From NCBI GenBank assembly GCA_011523735.1, contig WTGB01000124.1, positions 1-37,003 of the forward strand: a DNA stretch of 37,003 bases, in the 5' to 3' direction. Shown here one piece after another: positions 6,731-14,945 of the stretch. A program made the position numbers and the translations under genes. A model generated the notes under the pieces. It made no database searches, was not told the DNA's origin, and was given only the letters and a program-made list of their open reading frames with translations. Position 1 is the first letter of the stretch. The number at the start of each line of letters is the position of its first letter. This stretch comes from Chloroflexota bacterium. GTDB taxonomy: Bacteria > Chloroflexota > Anaerolineae > Aggregatilineales > Phototrophicaceae.

Positions 6731-8500
6731 TCACTCCCGCAAGTTCCGATAGTAGATTTCGGCGTAGAGCCCGGAGGAATGCAGCAGTTCTCCATGCGTG
6801 CCGGCAGCGGCGATGCGGCCGCCTTGCAGGACGAGCACTTTATCAGCCATCCGCACCGTACTCAGCCGCTGGGCGATGATGAAGGAGGTGCGTCCGACCA
6901 TCAGCCGTTCCAGCGCCAGTTGAATCAGGCGCTCGGTTTCGGTATCCACGCTCGAGGTGGCATCATCCAGCAGCAGGATGCGCGGGTCTTTCAGCAAGGC
7001 GCGGGCAATGGCTATGCGCTGCTTCTGCCCACCGGAAAGGGTGACGCCGCGTTCGCCGACTTCGGTGTCGTAAGCATCGGGCATGGCCATGATGAAGTCG
7101 TGGGCCTGCGCCGCTTTCGCCGCTTCGATGACCTCGGCATCGCCGACGCCGTTCAAGCCGAAAGCGATATTCTCGCGGATACTGGCGGCGAAGAGCACGG
7201 TCTCCTGGAGGACGATGCCGATCTGGTCGCGCAGGGAATTCAGCGTCACGTCCCGCAAGTTATAGCCGTCGACGAGGATGCGCCCGCCGCTGACATCGTA
7301 AAAGCGCGGGATCAGGTTGATGATGGTGGATTTGCCGGAGCCGGTCGCGCCAAGCAGGGCGACCACTTCGCCGACTTCCGCCTCAAAATCGAGTCGATTC
7401 AGGACCTGGCGCTGGCCGAAATAGGAGAAGGAGACATCTTCAAAGCGGACGCGGCCCTGTATCGGCGGCAGTTCGATGGCACCCGGCGCGTCCGTCACTT
7501 CCGATTGGGCATCGAGGATGGTATAGATGCGCTCGCCGGCGGCCGAGGCCATGGCCACCGCCGGGATGATGACGCCCAGGCGGCGCACGGGCGAAATCAA
7601 TTGGCCCAGGTAAGTAGTAAAGGCGACAAGTTCGCCGATGGTCAGGCTGTTTTCGATCACGAAGCGTCCGCCCAGCCAGATGATGACGACGGTGCTCAAG
7701 CTGGCGATGAAGTCGAGCAGCGGAATATGCTGTGTCGTCACTTTGACTTGCTTTTCCGCGAGGTGGAACCACTTGCTGTTTTGCGCGTCAAAGCGCTCGA
7801 TCTCAGCATCTTCCTGGGCGAAGGCTTTTACGATCTTCGCGCCACGCAGATTTTGTTCCAGCACCGTGGTCATCTCGGCCAGTTGGTGCTGCAGGTCCAA
7901 CGAGAGTGGGCGATAGATGCTCCCGAGACGAAAGGCGATGTAGCCCATAAGCGGCATAAACAGCATAGAAAGCAGGGCGAGGCGCGGGTTCATCAGAAAG
8001 AGGGCGAGGAAGGTCAGCAGCATTAGGGTGGAATGCTGGAAGAGGCGCAGGAAAGCGCGGCCCGTCAAGAAACGAATGCGTTCCACATCGGAGATTGAGC
8101 GAGCCAGCAACTGACCGGTCTGGGCGCGGTCGTGGTAGGAGAAGGAAAGGGAGCTTAGTTTGTCGTAGATGGCGTTGCGGATATCGTAGGCGACCCCCTG
8201 CGAAGCGACCTCGGACCAGCGGCCCAGCAAGAAGTCGATGGGACCTTTGATCAGGCTCAGCAGCAGCAAGCTAAGCAGGGAGGCCAGCAAGATTTGCATG
8301 TCCCCCTGGACGATGCCAGCGTCGACGATCCAGCGGATGGTCTGAGGGATGAGTACCGCCAAGCTGTTGGTGAGCAAGGCAAGCAGGTAGGCGCTGAGGG
8401 CGATATGCCGATATTTATAGAGGAAGGTAAAACTGCGCAGTATGGAGCTTTTTGGCGTAGCATTCTTGAAATGAGAACTATTTAGCGCGATTTTTGCCAT
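6731..8500 (-). CDS. ABC exporter half-transporter (degenerate-site subunit)
   Basis: A 589-aa exporter with a six-helix membrane domain fused to a nucleotide-binding domain. Walker A is GATGSGKST (~386) and the signature is canonical LSGGQKQR (~489). Walker B ends LLLDDATSSVD (~509) with Asp in place of the catalytic Glu, and the H-loop reads IIAQRLST (~544) with Gln in place of His. These are the replacements seen in the degenerate site of heterodimeric exporters such as BmrCD or TmrAB. The complementary change (LSVGQ) is in the other half-transporter at 4140-5912. The two genes are on the same strand, separated by the unknown-protein/microprotein pair. ATG 8500 has only a weak ribosome binding site. 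Cargo unknown. Confidence 0.92.
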   Translation of the reverse strand: MAKIALNSSHFKNATPKSSILRSFTFLYKYRHIALSAYLLALLTNSLAVLIPQTIRWIVDAGIVQGDMQILLASLLSLLLLSLIKGPIDFLLGRWSEVASQGVAYDIRNAIYDKLSSLSFSYHDRAQTGQLLARSISDVERIRFLTGRAFLRLFQHSTLMLLTFLALFLMNPRLALLSMLFMPLMGYIAFRLGSIYRPLSLDLQHQLAEMTTVLEQNLRGAKIVKAFAQEDAEIERFDAQNSKWFHLAEKQVKVTTQHIPLLDFIASLSTVVIIWLGGRFVIENSLTIGELVAFTTYLGQLISPVRRLGVIIPAVAMASAAGERIYTILDAQSEVTDAPGAIELPPIQGRVRFEDVSFSYFGQRQVLNRLDFEAEVGEVVALLGATGSGKSTIINLIPRFYDVSGGRILVDGYNLRDVTLNSLRDQIGIVLQETVLFAASIRENIAFGLNGVGDAEVIEAAKAAQAHDFIMAMPDAYDTEVGERGVTLSGGQKQRIAIARALLKDPRILLLDDATSSVDTETERLIQLALERLMVGRTSFIIAQRLSTVRMADKVLVLQGGRIAAAGTHGELLHSSGLYAEIYYRNLRE

Positions 8501-8649
8501 AAGCGGGACGGATGAAGCGGCGTTCTCCTCTGCTAATTGCGAAACTGCTTATTTACCATACTGACTTTGTCGATGGCAATAAAGCCCCAGTTGGACTGGA
8601 TTATCCAATGTGTGGAAGCAGAAGCGGGCATATATCTGAAAATGAATAC

Positions 8650-8704
8650 GGGCAGCCCAAGGGTCGCGTGGACACCAACTAGGCCGCCGGTCGCCCCTAC
8701 AATT
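8650..8704 (-). repeat. TGTAGGGGCG-type dispersed palindrome, member 1
   Basis: Read on the minus strand it begins TGTAGGGGCGACC and ends in GGGCTGCCC, so its two ends can pair imperfectly. Related elements are at 13346-13378 and 26484-26516, with a more diverged one at 13389-13435. It occupies much of the 218-bp gap between the exporter and GH127 genes, in which I see no gene. Confidence 0.5.
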
Positions 8705-8718
8705 GTCAGATAGCGGGA

Positions 8719-10650
8719 TTAGAAGCGGCGGGGGAGCCAGACGGTCATCTCATTGACGCCGCGGTTGTTCCAAGCGTAATAGGGGATCAGCGTGATATCG
8801 AGCGGCTCTTCCCTCTCGTCCCCCGCTTCCAGGTAAAGAGCAGGCGAGTCGTTCTCCTCATAGAGACGGCAGGCGGCGCCCGTAATTGTCATCGCGCCGC
8901 CGAGCAGATCGCTTTCCATGCTGGCTTGCAGGCGCATGTCATCCGGCGCGTAGACCTCGAGGATGGAGACGTCTTCCGGCAGGTCGACGCCTTCCAGGCA
9001 ATAGACGATGGGTCCGCGCATGATGGCGACATGGTTGCGGATTTCTTCCGCTTTGGGGTGCGCCTTGATAACCCGCGGGCTCAGCGGCATGCGGAGGTCA
9101 AGCACATCGCCTGTCTGCCAGCGTCGTTTCACTTCGACATAGCTCTGCGGAATCAGTGGCAAGTCGCTCGCTTCGCCGTTAATGCTCAAGGTCGCCTCTT
9201 TTGCCCAGCCGGGGATGCGCAGCATAAGGGAGACTTCATGCGCCGGCGCTGCGTCGATGGTGATGCGAATGGACTCGTTCCAGGGGTAATCGGTCTGCTG
9301 GGTCAGCGAGAATGTCGACCCATCAGGCAGAGTTGTATTCACGCGGTTGCTCCCGTAGAGATGAAGCCACAGCCCGTCGTCAGAGGCGCTATAGAACCAG
9401 TTGTGCATGAGGGCGATAGTGCGGGCGGTATTAGTCGGGCAGCAGTAGCAGCGGGAGATGAACCAGCGTTCGTAGGCGTCCTGGCTTAGCAGCGGATGCT
9501 CGTTGCCGTACCAACGCAGGGGATTGGTGTAACAGAAGGTGATGCCATCCAGGCTCATGGACGAGAGCATGCTGTTATAGATGACGAGTTCGACGACGTC
9601 AGTGTATTTGGCATCGCCAGACAGATTGAGCATGCGCCAATTCCACATGGCGTGGGCGATGTTGGCGCAGGTCTCGTTGTAGGCGGTGGCGTTGGGCAGG
9701 GAATACTCATAGCCAAAAGCCTCGTGCACATCGCTTGCGCTGCCGCCGAATTCGGGACGCTGGGAGGCGCCATGATGCTGGGCGGAGGTGCCGCCGGTGA
9801 TATACATCTTGCTGTGTACGGCATTATCCCAGATGCGCTGCAAGCCGCTCAGCAATTCCATGTCACCCTTCTCCGCCACGACATCGGCCGCGCCGCAATA
9901 GAGATAGCCGGCCGTCACCGCATGGCCGACCGCGCGCGTCTCTTCGCGCAGCGGCACCATAGCCTGATTTTGATCGCCGCCGCCAGGCTGCGAGCCACGC
10001 ATATCGACGAAGCATTGCGCCAACTCCAGATAGCGATCGTCGCCAGTGACGCGATAGAGATCGACAGCGCCCATCGTATTGGACGGATTGAAGCCGAAAT
10101 GCGCCAGTTCCGGCGGACGCGGCATGAAGAGATCGTAGAGATAATCGGCCAGCTTAATGGCGATCGCCAAGAAGTTGTCTTTGCCGGTAGTGCGGAAATG
10201 TACGGAAGCGGCAGTCAGCAAGTGACCCATATTGTATAACTCATGATCGCGCAGGTTGCTCCAGTACGCTTTGTCCTGGCTAAGCTGCATGGGGGTGCTG
10301 ATATAACCGTCCTCCTCTTGCGCCGCAGCGATAACCTCGATGAGCGGATCCAAATGGTCGAGGATTGACGGGTCCTTGGTCAGGCCGTACATGTGCGCCC
10401 AGGCTTCCATGTACTTGTAGCAGTCGCCATCGCTCCACATCGTGCCTTTGCGCTCGCCTTCTTGCAAGCCGGCGGCGATGTAGAAATTGCTGAAGACAGC
10501 GCCGTTTTCGGGTTCATCAAGGGCGCGGCGCATGCTCGGCAGCACGGTTTCGCGGCAGAGTTGGTGCAGCCTGCCCCAGAAGCCGTCGGTCCAACTCAGG
10601 GCGTCGTGTTCCAGCGAATGCAGTTTCTGATACTTTGACATAGTCTGCAT
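8719..10650 (-). CDS. GH127 beta-L-arabinofuranosidase-like glycoside hydrolase
   Basis: A 643-aa enzyme close in length to HypBA1 (658 aa), which releases L-arabinofuranose from beta-1,2-linked arabinofuranosides using a zinc-bound cysteine nucleophile. The diagnostic residues are present: N-E-T-C near residue 327 supplies the Glu and first Cys, and C-Y-C-C-P-T-N near residue 400 supplies the Cys pair. The spacing of about 75 residues matches the family. The N-terminal part is an alpha/alpha-barrel with Trp/His-rich motifs such as MWSDGDCYKYMEAW. No signal peptide is seen, so it probably acts on imported oligosaccharides. The sugar importer at 11.5-14.8 kb on the same strand is a natural partner. 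GH146-like specificity is possible. ATG 10641 is an alternative start. Confidence 0.9.
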   Translation of the reverse strand: MQTMSKYQKLHSLEHDALSWTDGFWGRLHQLCRETVLPSMRRALDEPENGAVFSNFYIAAGLQEGERKGTMWSDGDCYKYMEAWAHMYGLTKDPSILDHLDPLIEVIAAAQEEDGYISTPMQLSQDKAYWSNLRDHELYNMGHLLTAASVHFRTTGKDNFLAIAIKLADYLYDLFMPRPPELAHFGFNPSNTMGAVDLYRVTGDDRYLELAQCFVDMRGSQPGGGDQNQAMVPLREETRAVGHAVTAGYLYCGAADVVAEKGDMELLSGLQRIWDNAVHSKMYITGGTSAQHHGASQRPEFGGSASDVHEAFGYEYSLPNATAYNETCANIAHAMWNWRMLNLSGDAKYTDVVELVIYNSMLSSMSLDGITFCYTNPLRWYGNEHPLLSQDAYERWFISRCYCCPTNTARTIALMHNWFYSASDDGLWLHLYGSNRVNTTLPDGSTFSLTQQTDYPWNESIRITIDAAPAHEVSLMLRIPGWAKEATLSINGEASDLPLIPQSYVEVKRRWQTGDVLDLRMPLSPRVIKAHPKAEEIRNHVAIMRGPIVYCLEGVDLPEDVSILEVYAPDDMRLQASMESDLLGGAMTITGAACRLYEENDSPALYLEAGDEREEPLDITLIPYYAWNNRGVNEMTVWLPRRF

Positions 10651-10781
10651 GATTTCCGTACATCCTTTTCAATCTACTGACTTCTAACCGAGTAAGACTT
10701 CTATTTAATTATGACTTGTCGATATGGTATGATTTAGTTCTGTTTTCCATAATTGGGAAACTGCAATGCAAAGGATGCTGA

Positions 10782-11201
10782 ATGAGGCTCGGTTGGTCGG
10801 TACTTTGTAGATACTTTGAAGCGCACGATGATGGTTCGCTTAGTCTTGAGCGGGTGTTTGCAGATTCCGTTCTTGGCGTTGCGATGGCAGAGCCGCCGCC
10901 TGTCCAAGTCGATTTGCGCCCATCGGTCATACTCATATCACATTGGTTCTCAGAATCGGACTTGGACAAACAAAGATACCCCGCTGTATTGCGTGTGCTG
11001 GCGCCCGAAGATAATCAGATTCTGGACGAATGGAATTTCGCGATTGATCTTTTCCAATCCGACAGCAGTCTGGCGGTATTCCATGTCCGCGAGTTGATGT
11101 TTGTGGGCGACGGGCTGTATGAGTTTCATATCGAAGTTCTGGAATATGGCGAGTGGAACATTATGTCGCGCAACAGTTTATATGTAAGCAATACGATATA
11201 A
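10782..11201 (+). CDS. DUF6941-like protein of unknown function, copy 2
   Basis: A 139-aa soluble protein paralogous to the minus-strand gene at 6219-6635. Both share MRxxW(S/T)xLC at the N-terminus and a GS(L/I)(S/T)L strand. Both also share a VL-x-x-LAP block and a FVG-x-G-x-YEFH segment followed by GEW. The start has a good ribosome binding site (AAAGGA six nt before ATG). It is transcribed divergently from GH127, which it follows across a 131-bp gap, and convergently toward the sugar permease gene. A 50-aa basic microprotein gene starts 28 bp after its stop, as in copy 1. Function unknown; the all-beta appearance (alternating hydrophobics) is only an impression. Confidence 0.75.
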   Translation: MRLGWSVLCRYFEAHDDGSLSLERVFADSVLGVAMAEPPPVQVDLRPSVILISHWFSESDLDKQRYPAVLRVLAPEDNQILDEWNFAIDLFQSDSSLAVFHVRELMFVGDGLYEFHIEVLEYGEWNIMSRNSLYVSNTI

Positions 11202-11229
11202 TGAATCGGTAGAGAAACGAGTACAAACC

Positions 11230-11382
11230 ATGAAGCAAAACAATTGGGTGTATTCCGATACGCCCATCACAGAGTATGAGGTCGACTCAAAAGGCATTCG
11301 GCGCATACCTTCCAAGAAACGCCGCAAGAGCCCGCCGGACTGGTACAAGCGGGCGCGCAAAAAACGCAACAAATCGGAATAA
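11230..11382 (+). CDS. Basic microprotein, copy 2 (50 aa)
   Basis: ATG 11230 to TAA 11382 encodes 50 residues. The N-terminal half is neutral or acidic (NNWVYSDTPITEYEVDS) and the C-terminal half is strongly basic (GIRRIPSKKRRKSPP, then WYKRARKKRNK). It follows the DUF6941-like gene by 28 bp with a weak GAG-type ribosome binding site. Length, charge layout and several positions match the microprotein at 6033-6185. The basic tail could bind nucleic acid, ribosomes or an acidic partner; nothing in the sequence decides between these. Confidence 0.65.
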   Translation: MKQNNWVYSDTPITEYEVDSKGIRRIPSKKRRKSPPDWYKRARKKRNKSE

Positions 11383-11440
11383 CGCTCCTGCAACCCGCGT
11401 GACGCATTCCTTCCGCAAAATGCTCCCTGCTTTCCGTTCG

Positions 11441-11463
11441 GACGCTGGCAGCGCCGCAGCGTC
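11441..11463. terminator. Hairpin between convergent genes
   Basis: GACGCTG (11441-11447) and CAGCGTC (11457-11463) form a 7-bp stem with a 9-nt loop. The hairpin lies between the plus-strand microprotein gene and the minus-strand permease gene, in a place where a bidirectional terminator would be expected. The nearest T-rich stretch on the plus strand is about 15 nt downstream, so the call is weak. Confidence 0.35.
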
Positions 11464-11531
11464 TGCGTCAGACACAGTTTTACTTCCCTCCCCAGACCTT
11501 CGCTCAGCGCTCACACACGACTGAAGCCGGT

Positions 11532-12380
11532 TTATTTGTATCCCGTAAAGACCACACCTTGAATAAAATGCTTCTGCGCGAAGAAGAAGACGATGATCAG
11601 CGGCAGCATCACGACCAGCGACACCGCCATCAGAGAATTCCATTCGGTGCCATAGGTGCCCTGGAAGAAGCGCAAGCCCAGCGCCAGCGTATATTTGTCC
11701 TGATCAAGCAGGAAGATGAGTGGGCGGAAAAAATCGTTCCAATGGAACTGAAATGAGAAGATCGCCACTGCGCCGAGTACCGGCTTGGACATGGGCAGCG
11801 TGATGCGCCAGAAGACGCCGAAGCGCGAGCAGCCGTCGATCACGGCCGCCTGATCTAATTCCCGCGAATGGGTCAAGAAGTATTGCCGCAGCAAGAAAAT
11901 GTAAAATGGGTTGCCGAACCAGGAGGGCAGAATCAGAGGCCAGAAGGTGTCGATCATCCCTAAATGCCTGAAGACGATAAATTCGGGTATCAGCGTCACT
12001 TGACGGGGCAGCATCATGGTCGCGAGCACCACGATGAAGAGCGCGTTCCGTCCGCGCCAGCGCAAACGCGAGAAAGCATAGGCGACGACGGATGAGACGA
12101 TCAACTCGCCGAGCAGACACATCACAACGATGAAAGCCGTATTCACAAAATAGAGATCAAAGGGCAGTTGGTTCAACGCGTCCGGATAATTCTGCCAGAC
12201 GACTGTCTGCGGCCAGAACTCGGGTGGGAAGCGAAAGACATGCGAGAGCGGCTTAAGCGAGGTCGAGATCATCCACTGCAGTGGCAGCAAGACCACGATG
12301 GAGCCGAGAGCCAGAATCACATAGACGAAAATCTTGCTGATGATCTGTCGCGCGCTCAAGCCGACGCCCTTGCTGCTCAT
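11532..12380 (-). CDS. Sugar ABC transporter permease, MalG type
   Basis: Inner-membrane subunit (282 aa) of the second CUT1 sugar importer, with about six transmembrane segments. The EAA loop is visible as DQAAVIDGCSRFGVFW followed by RITLPMSKP. The C-terminus, FIQGVVFTGYK, is typical of the family. I chose ATG 12380 because it overlaps the stop of the upstream permease as TGATG, a classic coupled arrangement. A longer in-frame version starting at 12479 would run back through that gene. It works with the permease at 12380-13327 and the binding protein at 13495-14835; the ATPase is not in the window. Confidence 0.9.
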   Translation of the reverse strand: MSSKGVGLSARQIISKIFVYVILALGSIVVLLPLQWMISTSLKPLSHVFRFPPEFWPQTVVWQNYPDALNQLPFDLYFVNTAFIVVMCLLGELIVSSVVAYAFSRLRWRGRNALFIVVLATMMLPRQVTLIPEFIVFRHLGMIDTFWPLILPSWFGNPFYIFLLRQYFLTHSRELDQAAVIDGCSRFGVFWRITLPMSKPVLGAVAIFSFQFHWNDFFRPLIFLLDQDKYTLALGLRFFQGTYGTEWNSLMAVSLVVMLPLIIVFFFAQKHFIQGVVFTGYK

Positions 12381-13327
12381 CAGCTGTCCCCCTCCGATTC
12401 CGCTTCGTAATAGACCCAGAACTTGGCGGTCGCGAAGAGAATCAGCGTCAGCAACAGAATGGCGATGAAGAAGACCCAAGCCAGCGCCGAAGCATAACCC
12501 ATTTTGAAGTTCTGGAAGGCTTGACGATAGAGATAGAGCAGATAAAAGAGGGAGGCGTTGGCGGGTCCCCCATCAGTCATGATGAAGGTCTCGGTGAAAA
12601 TCTGCATGGTGAAGATGACGCCGGTGATGAGCTGGAAGAAGATGGTCGGGCTCAACATGGGCAGGGTGATGCGGAAGATGCGCTGATACCAGTTCGCGCC
12701 ATCGATCTCGGCCGCCTCATACAGGTCGGTCGGTATGGCCTGCAAACCCGCCAGGTAAATGATCATCCCGCCGCCGACGCTCCATAGCCGCATGATGACG
12801 AAGGCGGGCAGTACCCAGATCTTGCTGCCCAGCCAGGCCGGTCCTTCAATGCCGAAGATCCGCAGCGCCGTATTGAGCAAGCCAAAATCGCTGGAGAAGA
12901 TCCATTGCCAGAGGATGGCCACCGCCACGCCCGATAGGATGGCCGGCAAATAATAGATGGTGCGGAAGACGGCGAGGCCCCGGATATTGGTGTTCAGCAG
13001 CATGGCGATCACGAGACCGAAGACGATATTCAGCGGGATGGAAGCCAGGGAGAAAATCACCGTGATCTTCAGCGAATGCATCGGCAGCGGGTCGGTGAAG
13101 AAGAGCTTGTGGTAATTGGCCAAGCCGATGAATACCGGCGCGGAAATGATATTCCACTTGTAGAAGGAAAGCACCAGCGAGGCAATCATGGGGAAGGCGG
13201 TCAGTAAGAGAAAGCCGGCTACCCATGGCGAAACCATCGCCCAGGCCAACACGGTTTCGCCGCGCTTGTAGCCGATATTGACGTTGACGAATCCGCTTTG
13301 GTTCTTGACGAATTGGGCGAGGCTCAT
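12380..13327 (-). CDS. Sugar ABC transporter permease, MalF type
   Basis: A 315-aa membrane protein of the CUT1 importer family with about six hydrophobic segments. The EAA loop is EAAEIDGANWYQRIF followed by RITLPMLSP, and the segment FIMTDGGPANAS is typical of MalF/UgpA relatives. The stop overlaps the start of the MalG-type gene by one base. It is separated from the binding-protein gene by 167 bp holding two dispersed palindromes, so it may be transcribed at a lower level than the binding protein. ATG 13327 follows a short purine-rich stretch (GGAAAT). Confidence 0.9.
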   Translation of the reverse strand: MSLAQFVKNQSGFVNVNIGYKRGETVLAWAMVSPWVAGFLLLTAFPMIASLVLSFYKWNIISAPVFIGLANYHKLFFTDPLPMHSLKITVIFSLASIPLNIVFGLVIAMLLNTNIRGLAVFRTIYYLPAILSGVAVAILWQWIFSSDFGLLNTALRIFGIEGPAWLGSKIWVLPAFVIMRLWSVGGGMIIYLAGLQAIPTDLYEAAEIDGANWYQRIFRITLPMLSPTIFFQLITGVIFTMQIFTETFIMTDGGPANASLFYLLYLYRQAFQNFKMGYASALAWVFFIAILLLTLILFATAKFWVYYEAESEGDS

Positions 13328-13345
13328 ATTTCCAGACGTGCTAGT

Positions 13346-13378
13346 AAGGGCGGGCGACCCACCGAGGCGCCCCTACAT
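13346..13378 (-). repeat. TGTAGGGGCG-type dispersed palindrome, member 2
   Basis: On the minus strand the element starts ATGTAGGGGCGCC and ends GGGTCGCCCGCCC, so GGGCG and CGCCC arms can pair. It sits between the binding-protein and permease genes. Confidence 0.5.
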
Positions 13379-13388
13379 ATCTTAAACG

Positions 13389-13435
13389 ATTGTAGTGCCT
13401 ATAGGGGCCAGCCGGTGGCTGACCCGTCGCGATTG
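13389..13435 (+). repeat. Related GC-rich palindrome, member 3 (diverged)
   Basis: Begins TGTAGTGCC, then ATAGGGGCCAGCC. A tight hairpin CAGCC-GGT-GGCTG lies at its centre, with flanking GG/CC able to extend the stem. It is adjacent to member 2 in opposite orientation, so the 167-bp spacer between binding protein and permease is mostly repeat. Confidence 0.4.
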
Positions 13436-13494
13436 TCCCAGTGAGTTCAAACGTGCCTCTGCCCTAGAATTTGCTCTGGCAGAGGACCCAGACA

Positions 13495-14835
13495 TTAGCC
13501 GCTCCGCCATTGCCCTTCCTTGATCAGCGGGTTAACTTGCCGCACGATCTCGTCGCAGACGACTTTGGCATCGCGCTCCTCGCCGATTAGCAGGAGGTCA
13601 ATCTGCGCCTGCATAATCTGGGAGATTTCGCCAAAGTTGGTCAATAGGGGATCGGGGGCCACAAAATGTCTGGCCGCATCGAGCATGACATGCTTGTTCG
13701 CTGGCGGCAGCGGATCGGTGATGAACCACTTCTCCTGCTCCGCGAACGAGGTGCCCTGCAAGCCGCCTTCCTTGATAATCGTTTCCATCGCCGGTCCATT
13801 GAAGAACTTCAGCAGGTTCCAGGCGCATTCCGGCACTTGCGTCGTCTTCGGCACGACCAGCGGATAGTAGTAGGTGTAATTGGCGCGTCCGCCCGGACCG
13901 GCCGGGTAGTGGCCTAGGGCGACGGTGAAGTCCGTCTCGCGATAGTTGGGGAAGGCCCAACTGCCGCTGTAGAACATCGCCAAGCGGCCCGTCTGCATCA
14001 GGGCGTTGGTGCCCATTTCCGCCATAGCTTCCGGGCGCGGCGCGAAGCCGTACTCCCAGCGTAAATCAGAGTAGAACTGGAGACCTTCGACGGCGCCGGG
14101 CTCGTTCAAGGTGCATTCGGTGGGGAAGAAGGGATCATCCACCAACTGCCCGCCGAAGATGCGCACCCAGGTCTGCCAGACTTTGTCCCAGCCAGTAACA
14201 TCACAAGCCCACTGCGTGGTATTGCCGTTGGCATCGGTCTTGGTCAGCGCCTCGCAGGAGTTGAAAAAGTCATCAACCGTCCAACTCTCGTCGTCCCACT
14301 GGGCGGTCGGCACCATAGCGCCCGCTTCTTCGAACATATCCTGGTTGTAGAAGATAGCGATGGAGGCGACGTTGTCAGGCATGCCATAGATGCCGCCTTC
14401 GTGCGTGTAGGCTTCGATAGCGAGGTCGGGGAATTGCGTGAGGTCATAGGCATCGGCATCGACGTAGGGCTTGAGATCCAGCAGCAGATCGTCTTTCAAG
14501 AATTGGGGCAGCAGACCGATCTCGATAATGAAGACATCAGGCGGTATGCCGGCGGCCAAACTGGTAAAGAGCTTGTCGTTGTAGCCCGAATTGGGACCAC
14601 CGGGCACCGAGGTGAAATTGAGCTTGCAACCCGGATAGGCGTCGTCAAAGGGCGCCAGCGCTTTCTCGCGGATGCCGATCAAAGGCGGACCATCCCAGAA
14701 AAAGATGGTGACTTCCTGGTCGTCCTGGGCGAGGACGCCACCTACACCCGGAATCGTGTAGACGCCGGCCGCCAGCGAACTCATGCCGGCCATGCGGAGG
14801 AAATCGCGCCGGCTCATGCTAATCTTGTTGTTCAT
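13495..14835 (-). CDS. Tat-exported sugar-binding protein of ABC transporter
   Basis: A 446-aa family 1 extracellular solute-binding protein. The N-terminus carries a twin-arginine signal (S-M-S-R-R-D-F-L near residues 6-13), a hydrophobic stretch and an Ala-Gln cleavage region before DDQEVTIFFWDG. It should therefore be exported folded. I chose ATG 14835 because AAGGA is five nt upstream and the Tat motif follows directly; the longer in-frame version to 14976 would place 47 extra residues before the signal. Downstream are two CUT1 permeases. A palindrome matching the FCD-type GntR consensus lies 21 bp upstream of the ATG. GH127 further down the strand suggests arabinose-containing oligosaccharides as a possible ligand, by inference only. 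Confidence 0.9.
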   Translation of the reverse strand: MNNKISMSRRDFLRMAGMSSLAAGVYTIPGVGGVLAQDDQEVTIFFWDGPPLIGIREKALAPFDDAYPGCKLNFTSVPGGPNSGYNDKLFTSLAAGIPPDVFIIEIGLLPQFLKDDLLLDLKPYVDADAYDLTQFPDLAIEAYTHEGGIYGMPDNVASIAIFYNQDMFEEAGAMVPTAQWDDESWTVDDFFNSCEALTKTDANGNTTQWACDVTGWDKVWQTWVRIFGGQLVDDPFFPTECTLNEPGAVEGLQFYSDLRWEYGFAPRPEAMAEMGTNALMQTGRLAMFYSGSWAFPNYRETDFTVALGHYPAGPGGRANYTYYYPLVVPKTTQVPECAWNLLKFFNGPAMETIIKEGGLQGTSFAEQEKWFITDPLPPANKHVMLDAARHFVAPDPLLTNFGEISQIMQAQIDLLLIGEERDAKVVCDEIVRQVNPLIKEGQWRSG

Positions 14836-14855
14836 TTTTCCTTCTCCATAGATAC

Positions 14856-14866
14856 TTGTCGGACAA
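14856..14866. promoter_or_regulatory. Candidate GntR/FCD operator upstream of the binding-protein gene
   Basis: TTGTCGGACAA is a perfect 5-bp inverted repeat around a single G. It fits TNGTNNNACNA, the consensus described for the FadR subfamily of GntR regulators. It is 21 bp upstream of the binding-protein ATG, and the GntR/FCD gene begins its 3' end about 80 bp further upstream. Binding is inferred. Confidence 0.5.
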
Positions 14867-14945
14867 AAGCGATATACCTTGATTACCTGAGCGAGCAGAT
14901 AATCCACACATACGTGTCTTGCTCTATAATTCCCCCTCTCGCCTT

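Noticed and set aside
6617..8026. A 469-codon plus-strand frame
   Set aside because: It is antisense to the ABC exporter gene with intact motifs; its His/Gln/Asp-rich translation is typical of a reverse-strand shadow of a high-GC gene.
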